Assembly: GCA_945877725.1 (NCBI GenBank)
Contig: CAMDXR010000014.1
Location: 1 to 22,148, forward strand
Length of the DNA: 22,148 bases
Direction of reading: 5' to 3'
Source: Limnohabitans sp. Rim8
GTDB lineage: Bacteria > Pseudomonadota > Gammaproteobacteria > Burkholderiales > Burkholderiaceae_C
A program made the translations under genes and the position numbers. The notes beneath the pieces are model-generated. The model had not been told where the DNA came from. It saw nothing but the letters and a program-made list of their open reading frames with translations, and did not search any database. Shown one piece after another: positions 1 through 11,200 of this stretch. Within the stretch, counting starts at the first letter, position 1. Each line of letters starts with the position of its first letter.

Positions 1-79
1 ATTTGGTAACAACACGGTCAGTTTTTTCGATACGGCAACCAACACTAGAATAGCGAAAGTTGACTTTACGTTTAATTAA
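1..79 (+). CDS. 3' end of a YVTN-like beta-propeller protein (partial)
   Basis: The frame starting at base 2 is open from the window edge to a TAA at 77-79 and gives 25 residues. They include NNTVSFFDTATNTRIAKV, which closely follows the consensus of the YVTN beta-propeller repeat (NTVSVIDTATNTVVATI). The protein then ends in VDFTFN. This suggests that the last propeller blade closes the protein. YVTN propellers are usually secreted or surface proteins, but the function here cannot be read from so short a piece. An alternative is an outer-membrane protein with an aromatic-rich last strand. It lies upstream of the secretion genes in the same orientation, so a link to the adhesin system is possible but unproven. 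Confidence 0.55.
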   Translation, partial: FGNNTVSFFDTATNTRIAKVDFTFN

Positions 80-89
80 AAAATATTAT
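60..89 (+). promoter_or_regulatory. Candidate sigma70-type promoter for the exporter-adhesin unit
   Basis: TTGACT at 60-65 and TATTAT at 84-89 are separated by 18 bases. Each is one mismatch from the sigma70 consensus hexamer. The -35 box overlaps the 3' end of the upstream partial gene. The stretch 71-114 is strikingly AT-rich compared with its surroundings, and several other -10-like hexamers fit inside it. A start near 96 would give a leader of about 70 bases before the exporter ATG. This is a pattern match only. Confidence 0.4.
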
Positions 90-167
90 TTATGTTTATT
101 ATTAATATTATTTTGGGTGGTGTCACTGCCTTAGGGACCGAATCTGCGCGCGGTAACGGGTTAACGC

Positions 168-1907
168 ATGTCCAATAAACCTCAGGAAGATGAGTCGCAA
201 CATACCCTGAGGCATTGGTTAGGACAAGTGCTGCAAGCGCAGTGGTTGTGGTTGTTGCCTAGCGGTTTGCTGGTCAATCTTGGTTTGTTGGTCACCCCTT
301 TGTTGTCGATGCTGGTTTATGACAAGGTGGTGCACAACGGCATTTTCGAAACTTTGTGGGCGCTTGTGATCGGCGTTTTGATCTATACGGCCTTGGAGTT
401 TTTAGTCCGAAATTTACGAACAAGGCAGACCGAAATTTTGGCGGCTCGCATTGATCTGGACATAGACACACGATTGATGCAGGGACTTTTACGTCCTTCC
501 GAGCGCAGCGCCGCGCAGCCAGGCATGGCAGCACGCATGCTCACTCTTTATAGAGATTTGTCACAGGCGCGTGACTTTTTTTCGGCCAGTTATTTTTTAG
601 CACTGGCCGATTTGCCTTTTGTGATTCTCATGTTTGTCGCTGTGGGGCTGATCGCTTGGCCGTTGATGTTGTTGCTGCTATTTTGGACGGGGGCCTATAT
701 CGTCATTGGGCTTTGGCTAAAAGGGCGCAGCATGCGCGTGAGCACCATGCAGTTGCGAAGTCAAACACGTAAGCTTGCCTTGCTCAATGATGTACTGTCC
801 TCTTTGGATGTTTTACGCATCAGCCATGCGGGCGATTATCTGGCCAAACGTTTCGCAGATGCGGCACAAGACCAAGTGGCGCTGTCCAGATGGTTGCGAA
901 TGGAACTGATGCTGGCCCAGAATTGGTCGCAACTGGTCTACATGCTCAGTTTTGTCAGCACCCTCACATTGGGTGCCTATCTGGTGTTTGGTCAATGGGT
1001 CAGCACCGGAGGGTTGATTGCATGCAGCATGCTTGGCGGTCGCACTTTGGGCATTGCCGGGCAGGCCTTGCTGACCTTGTCTCGGTGGCAAGAATTGCAA
1101 CAAGCCTTTGTCCAATTGCGTCCCTATATTGGGGATATGTCTGAAAGTGCCCCCATTAAGAATCGCCCGAAGATACGTCGATCAGCGCAGGGGGTTCAAG
1201 GGCTTGTCCAGATCGACCGTGTGATGCATCGTTTTGGCACCGAAGGCCGCGAAGTATTGCGAGAACTCAGCCTCAGTTTCGCACCCGGAGAACGCGTGGG
1301 TTTGTTGGGCAGGCCAGGATCAGGGAAATCCACACTGCTTCGCATATTGGCTGGCGCCATTGCACCCACGCAAGGACAGGTACGGGTAGACCACCTCGAG
1401 TTGCAATCGATCGCCATAGAGGATCGGTCCAGTTGGTTGGCGTTCAAGCCGCAAGAAGCGCCACTGATTGCCGGTACGCTTGAAGAAAATATATTGCTCA
1501 ACCTACCTTTGGACACAACAGAAACGGAGCGTTTACAGGCTTTGAAATTTGCCCTCTACCAGTCTACATTGGACGATGATCTGGCACGAGGGGCATTGAG
1601 CCTAGATTACAAGGTTGAGGAATACGGTGCCAATCTTTCGGGCGGACAAAGGCAAAAGGTTGCCTTGGCCCGAGCAGTGGCCCCACGTCCACGGGTTTTA
1701 TTGTTAGACGAACCTACCGCCGGACTGGACACCGAAAGTGAGCATCGCATCATGCAACGCTTAGAAGAGTGGTTGGATGTGAGCCTCATCATGGTCAGCC
1801 ACAGTGCCCGGGCTCTAGCACTCACTCAGCGTTTAGTCGTTCTTGAAGATGGCCGTTTATTGGCCGATGGCCCAACAGCCCAATTACTTAGCCAACCTAA
1901 GGCATAA
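168..1907 (+). CDS. Type I secretion ABC exporter (LapB/LssB-like permease-ATPase)
   Basis: This 579-residue protein fuses an ABC membrane domain to an ATPase and should export the adhesin encoded next to it from cytoplasm to surface. Hydrophobic segments lie at about 27-50, 62-80, 141-184 and 253-300. The ATPase has Walker A GRPGSGKST (381-389), a Q-loop PQE, signature LSGGQ (490-494), Walker B VLLLDE (510-515) and switch His545, so it looks fully active. Patterns such as LVYDKVV and the GGLIA...LGGR stretch resemble LapB/LssB exporters of large adhesins. Those are usually about 700 residues and carry an N-terminal C39-like domain, which is missing here. An in-frame TAA at 162-164 fixes ATG 168 as the first start, although no clear Shine-Dalgarno precedes it. 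The adhesin starts 29 bases downstream, so the two are probably cotranscribed. No membrane-fusion or outer-membrane partner is visible nearby. Confidence 0.9.
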   Translation: MSNKPQEDESQHTLRHWLGQVLQAQWLWLLPSGLLVNLGLLVTPLLSMLVYDKVVHNGIFETLWALVIGVLIYTALEFLVRNLRTRQTEILAARIDLDIDTRLMQGLLRPSERSAAQPGMAARMLTLYRDLSQARDFFSASYFLALADLPFVILMFVAVGLIAWPLMLLLLFWTGAYIVIGLWLKGRSMRVSTMQLRSQTRKLALLNDVLSSLDVLRISHAGDYLAKRFADAAQDQVALSRWLRMELMLAQNWSQLVYMLSFVSTLTLGAYLVFGQWVSTGGLIACSMLGGRTLGIAGQALLTLSRWQELQQAFVQLRPYIGDMSESAPIKNRPKIRRSAQGVQGLVQIDRVMHRFGTEGREVLRELSLSFAPGERVGLLGRPGSGKSTLLRILAGAIAPTQGQVRVDHLELQSIAIEDRSSWLAFKPQEAPLIAGTLEENILLNLPLDTTETERLQALKFALYQSTLDDDLARGALSLDYKVEEYGANLSGGQRQKVALARAVAPRPRVLLLDEPTAGLDTESEHRIMQRLEEWLDVSLIMVSHSARALALTQRLVVLEDGRLLADGPTAQLLSQPKA

Positions 1908-1923
1908 GCTTTTTAATATTTAC

Positions 1924-1928
1924 AGGGG
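1924..1928 (+). promoter_or_regulatory. Ribosome binding site of the giant adhesin
   Basis: AGGGG lies eight bases before ATG 1937 in the short gap after the exporter stop. It supports that ATG as the start and independent translation initiation within the shared transcript. Confidence 0.55.
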
Positions 1929-1936
1929 TTATCGCA

Positions 1937-2206
1937 ATGATCAACATCCAAACCATTGGTGCGCAAGGTGAGCAGAATTTACAACTGACATCAGGTGCCA
2001 GTTTGCAACTTCAAACCGGACAAAGTTTGGTGTTGAATCAAGAGGGCGTTGTCGCAGAGCGGCGAGGTACTGACTTGATTTTGTTGGTGCCTGACAGCGT
2101 TGGAAAAATGCAAGAACTGGTCGTGACGGGCTTTTTCAAACCTGGCACCGCTGTGCAAGTCCTGTTGCAAGAACCTGGTGAAACACTCAGAGTTTTCAAT
2201 CCGCAA
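1937..2206 (+). other. BapA-like N-terminal prefix domain of the adhesin
   Basis: Residues 1-90 are rich in beta-prone, Gln/Leu/Val-containing stretches. The pattern GTDLILLVPDSVGK followed by ELVVTGFF resembles the prefix domain at the start of BapA-type biofilm proteins (a G-x-D-L-x-L strand, then a V-V-x-x-F-F strand). In such proteins the N-terminus leaves the cell last and is thought to anchor the fibre. The following residues 91-186 form a polar, Glu-rich linker. The family match is from memory of the pattern, not a search. Confidence 0.55.
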
Positions 2207-5200
2207 AGCACAGATGTTCCCCTCGCTAACGTCACGAGTCAACAAACGCCAGTGCTGGAGGTGATTCGCAGCACCATGCAGAGATCATTGACAGGATTGA
2301 ATACAGATCTGCGTTTGAATGATGCCCAAGCCAATACGCAATCGTTTGAACAAAAGGATAAAACTTTATTCGATACCTCAGTTGAAAATGAAACTGAAAA
2401 TTTGGAGTTGGCAGAAGAGATAGCCATTAAAGAATTTCCTGCCGATAAGGTGGAGACCGAAGTTATTTTGCTTGCACCAGGCACGGCTACATTAAATTTA
2501 CCCGAACTGAGTTTTCTCTATTCGGATTTGCTGTCAGTCAATCGCGAAATTGCCAAGAAGAATCCATTATTTTCCGGAACCGCTGATCCATTTACCCGGA
2601 TCAATTTGACTGTTTCGGATTCGAATGGATCGACTCTAAAAGTCACAGCACAAGTGGGTGCAGAAGGTAATTGGGAATTGGCCTTGACCCTTCCTCAATG
2701 GGAAAGTCTTTCTGGGATAGTGACATTTACCGTTCAGGCAGAAAGTCAAACGGGACAAATGGGGCCAGTTTCAAATGTTGAGTACCTGTATGTTGATGCC
2801 TTAGCACCATCTGTTCCCACTTTGTCTTGGCCTGCTGCCTCATTCTTAACAAGGGCGAATGAGCGCGTGATCAATCTTGCAAGCTTGGAGTCTGCACAAG
2901 ACGCCAATAAAAGTGGTTCTTTCACTGGAACGGCAGAAGCGGGTAGCACAGTTAAATTAAGCTTGAAAACAGCGAAGGGCCAAGTAACGACTATCGTCAA
3001 TGCGAAAGAAGATGGTGGCTGGCATTGGGGTCCCCAATTGGATGAAATCGAACAACTGATTAAAACGCTGGGTACCGGCGTTGTCACTGTCACGGTTCAA
3101 GCCACAGATCCACTGGGAAATACAGGCGATGAAAGCCTCCCCTACAAAGGAAAGTTTGACGCTGAACCGCCAGTTGCGCCCACTTTCTTTTTGCCGCAGT
3201 CCGGACGCGATTTTATTCAAGGTGCATCGGTCTATAACCGGTCAATTCTGGGTCGGGCATTCAGTGGGGAGGCCGAAGAGGGCAGCAAAATCGTATTGAT
3301 CATGACCGATGCCAATGGCAAAAGCGCTACTACTTACGAGGTTTTTGCTGATGCTACGGGTTGGAGTTTGGGTATTACAGAAGCGCAATGGAAATCACTG
3401 GGCTTAGCCGAAGGCGTGCTGAGTTTGGTCGCTCAAAGTACAGACCTTGCTGGCAACAGTAATAAGAGTAAGGCGTTATTGCTTTATTTGGACATCACGC
3501 CTCCTACGGTTCCAGAATTATCAATTCCGGACCAAGGCACAGTGGTCAAGGGGGCTGTTGTCTATAACCAGGCATCACTGGCACAAGGCGCTGTCTTCAA
3601 GGGAGCTGCCGAAAGAAACAGCCAAGTGACCCTGAATTTCACAGATGAGTCTGGAGGAGTTCGTCAAGTCAAAATTCAGACCGATGCCAATGGGCAGTGG
3701 TTGTTGATTCCAACAACACAATTATGGAGTGAATTCACGTCAGGGTCAGCGGGTTTGAAAGAGGGCCTTCTGAAACTCCAAGTGCAAAGTGAAGATGCTG
3801 CAGGCAACACCAGTTTAATGAGTGCAGCACAGTCGCTTTACTTTGACATTGGCGCACCTGTTCAGCCGAGTTTGCTGTTTCCAGATTCAAGTCACGCGCT
3901 AATTAACGATGCCACGGTTTATAACCGTTCTGTTCTGGGTCAAGCTTTCCAAGGGAGCGCAGAATTGGGCAGCAAAATCGTGATGATTTTCACAGATGAG
4001 AATGGAAAAACAGTCACGACCGATCCAGTCATCGCCAACGTCAACGGATGGCGTCTTGCGCTGACCCAGTCTAAATGGGAATCCCTGGGTCTGGCTGAGG
4101 GCGAGTTGGCAGTCAGAGTGCAAAGCACAGACATTGCAGGAAACAGCAGTCAAAGTGCTGCAGGAAAAATCTACTTTGATATTTCTACGCCAGTCACACC
4201 CAATTTAGTGCTTCCCGATGTGGGTTTGGTGGTGGATGGTGTCACTGTTTATAACAAAGCAGCACTGTTGCTCAACAAAGAGTTTAGTGGTGTCGCCGAG
4301 CGCAATAACGAAGTCACACTCACTTTTACAGACGAGGTCCGGCATGTTCGCCAGGTGAAAGTTCGCGCTGATGCCACTGGCCGTTGGGTATTCAATCCCG
4401 GTGAGACTTTGTGGAATTCGTGGTTGTCAGGTGAAGACGGTCTGAAAGAGGGCTTGCTCAGGTTGCAAGTCCAAAGTGAAGACGCCGCTGGAAACCTCAG
4501 TGCTCCCAGCATTTCTACCGGCTTGTATTTTGATATTCATGACCCAGAACTGCCGAGCTTGCTTATTCCACAGTCGACACATTCACCCATACAGGGTGCA
4601 CCGGTATACAACCGATCTGTTTTAGGTCAAGCCTTTAATGGCACCGCCGAGACAGGTACAAAAATTGTACTGTTGGTGACGGATCTGAATGGCAAAACTG
4701 TCACTTCAAACGAAGTCACTGCCAGCAGCAACGGATGGAGCCTTTCAATCACCGAGGCGCAATGGAAATCTCTGGCGCTGGCTGAGGGTGAGTTAAGCGT
4801 GAGAGTTCAAAGCACGGATATCGCTGGAAACAGAACGGAAAGTGCACCCAAGCGTATTTACTTTGACATATCAACGCCGGTAACCCCCGATTTGATCCTC
4901 CCCGACTCAGGCTTATTGGCCGATGGCGTTGTTGTTTTTAATAAAGAAACCCTGACAAATAACAAGGTGATCAGTGGTTCTGCCGAAATCAACAACGAAG
5001 TCACGCTGACTTTGACGGACAAGGAAGGGCATGCGCGTCAGGTGAAGGTTTTGGCCGATGCCAATGGTCGATGGACTTTTAGTCCAAGCCAAACTTTATG
5101 GGATGCGTGGTCAGCCGGTCCCGATGGTCTAACTGAGGGTGTGTTGAGCTTGCAGGTGCAAAGCGTGGACCCAGCGGGTAACTTGAGCGCTGCAAGCATT

Positions 5201-8200
5201 TCAAAGTCACTGTATTTTGATATCCAGGATCCCATAGTTCCGAGTTTGGCATTACCTCAGTCAGAAAATGCACCGATTGACGGGGTGTCGGTATACAACC
5301 GCTCTTTATTGGGCATTGCTTTTAGTGGTTCCGCAGAAGCGGGAAGCAGAATTAGTCTGAACATCACTGATAAAAATGGCAAAACTGGTCGATCCATTGA
5401 AGTCATAGCTGAAAACAGCGGGTGGCGACTTGGCATCACGGAATCCCAATGGAATTCTCTGGGTTTTGCCGAAGGTGTTTTGAATTTGATCGTTGTCAGC
5501 ACAGACGCTGCTGGCAACAGCCGCCAAAGTGCATTACAAAAAATGTATTTGGACATCTCAACGCCAGTGAGTCCAGATTTGGTACTTCCCGAATTGGGGC
5601 GGGTGTTGGATGGCGCAGCCGTTTATAACAAAGCCGCCTTGGATGCCAACAGCTTGTTTAGCGGTACGGCTGAGAGCAACAACGAGGTTACGCTGACACT
5701 GACCGATCAACAAGGACGCAGCCGCCAAGTGAAGACGATGGCTGATGCTGCGGGTCGATGGGTGATAAATCCCGGAACCTATTGGGCTGAGTGGTCGGCA
5801 GGTTCAGAGGGGCTTGCTGAAGGACTTTTAAGGCTGCAAGTACAAAGTGAAGACGCAGCAGGAAACCTCAGTGCCGTGAGTGTTGTCAAGGGTTTGTATT
5901 ACGACATCAGCGTGCCCGTGGTGGTCAATGTCAATGCGCCTCTTGATGTCCAGTTGGTGGACGGTGAGTTGGCCATTAACCGCGCCAGCATCAGTCAGAG
6001 AACACCTTTTACCGGGGTTGCTGAAGCGGGAAGTTTGGTGAGTCTGGAAGTGGTCGATGGTCTGGGCAGAGTCTTGCAGAGTACGGTTCAGGCCAATTCA
6101 ACCGGCGCATGGCAGATCAGTTTCACAGAATCACAGATGTTGAACCTGCAAGATGGTTTCTTGACTGTCAGGGCTCAAGCGGTTGACCGTGCAGGGAATA
6201 TCAGCCTCATAAAGCTGCCAGTTCAAACAATCAGTCTGCACCGTACTTTGCCGGCGGCGGCGCAGGTATTGACACTCGATCCCGCAAGCGACACGGGCAG
6301 TGGTTTTGATTTGACAACCTTAAGTGATCGCATCTTTAATGTTTCCCGTCCGGTATTGAACGGAACTGCAGGGGCTAATCAAAGAGTTGTTTTGTGGATT
6401 GACACCAACGGGGATGGCCTGATCAATGGGGCTGAATCTTTGACTCAAGTGATCGTCGAGACTGATCAGGCGGGCTTCTTTTCAGCACAAGTGCCAGCCT
6501 TGACAGTAAAAGCCACTTATACCTATTCGGCCATTACATTGGATAAATGGGGCAACGTATCTAATTGGGGAGCCGCGCAAACAGATCCCAGCAAAGTCAA
6601 GAAATTGACGCTCACTTATGACCCCCTGGCAGAAGGCTTGCAACTTGACACCATTGCGCTCGATGACCGCATCAACGATCTTGAACTCAACACCAATGGC
6701 GTGAATTTGACTGGATTTGCAGAGCCTAGTGCCGTGATCCAAGTTGAAGTAAGGCAAAACGGTGTATTGCTTCAGACCTACGAAACCACGGCGAACAGTA
6801 ACAGGGCTTGGAGTTTGACAAATTTCGGTCAAAACATTGGTTTGACAGATGGTCTTTTAAATATATCAGTCAAACAAACCGACATTGCAGGCAACACGCA
6901 AACAGTCAGCCGACTTGGCATACCCGTCAGGGTCACACCTTTGCTGCCTGTATTCAACGTGGTGATGGATACAGCAAGTAACAGCAATCTATTAACTGAC
7001 AACACCACCAATGTAGTCAGACCTTTTATTACCGGGCAAGGTCAACAGGGCAATGGATTAGAGGTTGTCATCTTTGAGGCCGGTTTAGAAATTGGGCGAA
7101 CCAATTTAGTCAATGGCTTATTCAATTGGCAATCTGCGACCCCATTAAGTCAGGGTATTCACAATTTGGTCTTTAAGGTGCAAGATGCTGCGACAGGCAG
7201 TGTGAGTGCGCAAGAGCTAAGCTTGGGTATTACGATTGATTCTCTGGTTGTAGCGCCCCTCGTGAATGTCGTATCGGGTGATGATTTTGTTTCAGCGCAA
7301 GAATACAGTGCTGGCTTGGTCATTACAGGAACCGTAGAGGCCGGGGCGAATGTCTCGCTCAGGTTGCGCACAGGCAGCATAGAACTGACAGTGACATCGG
7401 CCAATATTGTTTATGTGGATACAGTAGGCAGCACGACACGTCAGTGGCGTTATGACGTAGACAATGCGACGGCCAGTATTTTGGGCGACAGTTTGATAAG
7501 TATCGTTGCCACCCAGAGAGACCTTGCTGGAAACGACAGTGCCTTGCTACCCAATGACACGGGCGTCGGCACACGCAGTTTTACATTAAATCGGCAATTA
7601 CTGTCTGCACCCAATTTGCTAGATCTTTACAGTGGAGATGTCGCTAACAACTTGCCAGGCGATGACTCGGGTATCAGCAATCAAGACAACGTGACCAACA
7701 AGAATGCAGTGCTGTTAAAAACCACTGTTTCACAAGCGGGTTTTACTGTCAATGTTTTTGATGATACAGACCAAGATGGTGTTTACACCACCAATGTTGA
7801 CACATTATTGGGTTCTGGCGTTTCGGGAACTGGCGGCGCAACGAATGTGAACGTGACGCTTGCCGAGGGTGTCCATAATCTTAGAGCTTGGGTAGTTGGG
7901 TTCAATGGCCAGCAATCTGCACCCAACGCACCATTGACGGTCACGGTGGATCAAAGCGTTGCTTTGGTTTCTGATCTTTTGATTTCTGGAAATAATTCGG
8001 TCAATGCGTCCGAGAAATTATTGGGCACCAATATATCTGGAAGAGGCGAACCGTCAGCTCAAGTGAGTTTGAGTTTTCAAGATGCGCAAGGCTTGAATCG
8101 CCTTGCACTTTCAGGAATCAATGTAGGCAGTGACGGAATCTGGAGCGCGTCTTTGAATGCAGCGCAATTGGCCGGTTTGGGAAATGATGGCAGCTTGACA

Positions 8201-11200
8201 TTGACAGCGACCCAAACCGACAAAGCGGGTAATATTTCAGGTGCCTCCAGTCAGGTTTTTATCATCGACACTTTGGGCCCGAGGATTCCAGCAGGGACGG
8301 AGTTATCGGGTCCTGCAGGGCTTAATAATTCTGGACCTTGGAATGATTCGGATGGCGTCACTTGGGGCGATTTATTTGTTTTCAATGCAAGCACCGGATT
8401 AATTGAAGCACGAACAATTATTGTCAATGTAGCGATTCCTACCTTCATAAGCATTGGAGGCAACATAGCCGAGATAGGCGACGTCGTCACACTGACTTGG
8501 GGTTCCCTCAAGGTGAATCAGGTCTTGTTACAGGCCGATCTAATTCGTGGCTATGCTGAAGTTAGATTGAATGGCACACAAATTGATACAGCCGGTGTTT
8601 ATGCGGGTCTGAATGTGACCGCAAATTTAAAAGACGCTGTGGGTAACAAGAGTGCTGAATATATTGTGTTAAATGGGATTCAAGTCCCATTATCCGCTCG
8701 TGCCCCAATCTTGGTTTTGGACGATGCATCACAGAATTTGGGCAATAACTTAGATCAGAATTGGTACAGTAATAATAGTTATTTCGGTACAACAGATTCA
8801 AAGTCATTTGCATTCAGTGGTATCGCAGAAATTGGCGCTTCGGTTGAAATTGGGTACTTGGTTGCGGGTATCTGGCAAGGTGTGGGCACTACATTGGCTG
8901 ACATTGAAACGGGTACTTACAGTTTCACCACAAATATGCCTTCGACCATGCCCGATGGCATTTACAGAATGCAGGCGCGCATTCAAGGTCTTGGGACCAT
9001 CAGCAGCAGCAGTGTTTCGGTATTGGTTCTGGACACGTCACACCCCTTGTCCCCTACAGTGACTCAAACAAATGCGACGTTTGGAGGTGATGGCTTTGTC
9101 AACACCACCGAGCGTAACGCGGTCGCTTTGACTGGAACTTCGGAGCCTTGGGCCAAATTGTCCGTACAACTGGTGAATGTGAGCACAGGTGTAGTGGGAT
9201 CCACCGTGTCTGTGCAGGCCAATGGCGTTGGGTTATGGAGCCGGCCCATCGGTGTGGTGGACTGGGGTCAAGTAGGTGAGGGCTCCATTGAGTTGCGTAT
9301 CTGGCAAACTGATTTGGCAGGTAACAGTTCACGAAGCACTGACAGCAATGGCGTAATCACGGGGCAAGTGGTGCGCACAGTCGTCTACGATGCGCGCGCT
9401 AATTTGCCCACGCTGAATTCAATAGCAGGCGACGGATTCATCAATGCCATTGAAGTTCTTAACAATAATCGAATTTCTGGAGGCGGTGAGCCTTTAGCAA
9501 CCATCACATTGGGTATCACGGGAAGCAGTGGAAGCTTGTCATTTTCAAGCATTCAGGTCGGGCCAAACGGTGTTTGGTCACTCGATTTAACATCGGTACA
9601 GTTGGCGTTGCTTGGAGAGGGCACTGTCAGTTTGGCGCTTTACCAGGTAGATCAGGCCGGTAACACATCCGCTACGCTACTGAAATCATTCGTCATTGAT
9701 AAGACGATTTCTGCGCCTTCACTGGATGTCAACATCGCCAGCGATGACGTGATCAATGCCAGTGAAAAACAGTTGGGTGTCAACTTGGCAGGCAATGCTG
9801 AACGGGGTGCAAACGTCAGCATCTCATTGACAGATGCGCTCAACACCGTCAAAAACTTTTATGCAGAAGTAGGCAGTAACGGCCGTTACAGTCTGTTGCT
9901 GACCAGCGCTGACCTTGACGGACTGGCCGATGGCACGTTGACCGTTTCAGTAGGGCAAACCGATGCAGCAGGCAATGTCAGTTCAACTGCAAGTCGCAGT
10001 CTGACCTTAAAAGCCACGCCTTTGAACCAAACGGTCACAGTAGATGCCGTCAGCGGTGGCGACGATCGGGTCAGTTATACCGAGCAGTCTGGGAACATCA
10101 TTTTGCAGGGAAGTGCGCCGCAGGGAACCTTGGTTAATTTAGTTTTAGTGGGTGCTAAAGGTGATTTACGTTTGAATCCGAGCGTTTCAGCTGTAGGGGC
10201 ATGGTCTTACAGCCTAAGCCCTGCGCAAATGGCAACCTTGGGTACGGGTCAGGTCAGAGTGCAAGCATGGGCCAACGACACAGCAGACAACACCACAGCG
10301 GTGACGACACGTAACTTCTTGCTCGAAGGGGTAGAGCCTGCACCCAAATTAAACACAGTCGCAACGGACGGCACCATCAACCAAGCTGAATCCTTGAGCA
10401 GCAACGGCGTATTTTTGTCGGGTACAGGTGTCGTGGGGCATGTGGTCAACCTTGAGTTGACGGGGCGTAACGGACAAGTCTTGACTTTGAATGCATTGGT
10501 GGGAAGTGATGGCACTTGGGTGACGCGTGGCCTTAAATCAGTGGATGTGCAAACTTTTGGTGAAGGCGAGGTCGCCGTCAGAATTCAACAAAAGGCAAGC
10601 AGCAGTGCTGCCAATAATGATCCGAATCTCGCTTCTGCGGTGGTCAGCGCCATTTTTGATATCGATACGATGTCGCCCAGTTTGCCTGCAGCAGGCTCCG
10701 TTGCAATTAACCAAGCCAATTTTTATAACAACAATACCAGCGCTGCAAAAGATGGGCAAATTAGCTTACAAGAAGCTCAAAACGGTTTTGCGCTGGCGAT
10801 TCCTATTCGGGATTCAAACAATGAGCTGACGATTGGCGTCGGCGACAAAATATCACTTTATTGGGGCAATACCAAACTTGATGTGATTCTGCAGGCCTCT
10901 GACATCAGTAATATTGGCAGCAGTTACATCTATTTCCTGAATGTTCCTTCCAGCACCATTGCCCAGCAAGGCTCTGGTGTATTGCAAGTCAAAGTGGGTT
11001 ACTCGGATGTATCAGGCAACAGCAGCTCGTTGTTTACATTGGTCAACTCACTTGCAGTGGTTGCTCCGCCGCCACCGCCATTGCTGGATACGGTGAATGG
11101 AGACGGTTTTGTCAATAAAGCGGAGTACCTTAATCTTAACCTTGGCCTCAGCAACACAATTTCAATCAGCGGCAGTGCTGCCAGCACAGAAGGTGTCATC

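Noticed and set aside
150..167. GGTAACGGGTTAACG as a possible operator
   Set aside because: The two half-repeats are short and imperfect, and no nearby regulator gene supports a binding site.
2806..2850. A PAAS segment as a possible LapG-type cleavage site
   Set aside because: It lacks the TAAG-type context, lies inside an Ig-like domain beyond residue 290, and is not in a plausible exposed N-terminal loop.
3173..5917. Regularly spaced repeats as a possible CRISPR or non-coding array
   Set aside because: The 687-bp units are fully coding, diverged at the DNA level, and lack short identical repeats with unique spacers.
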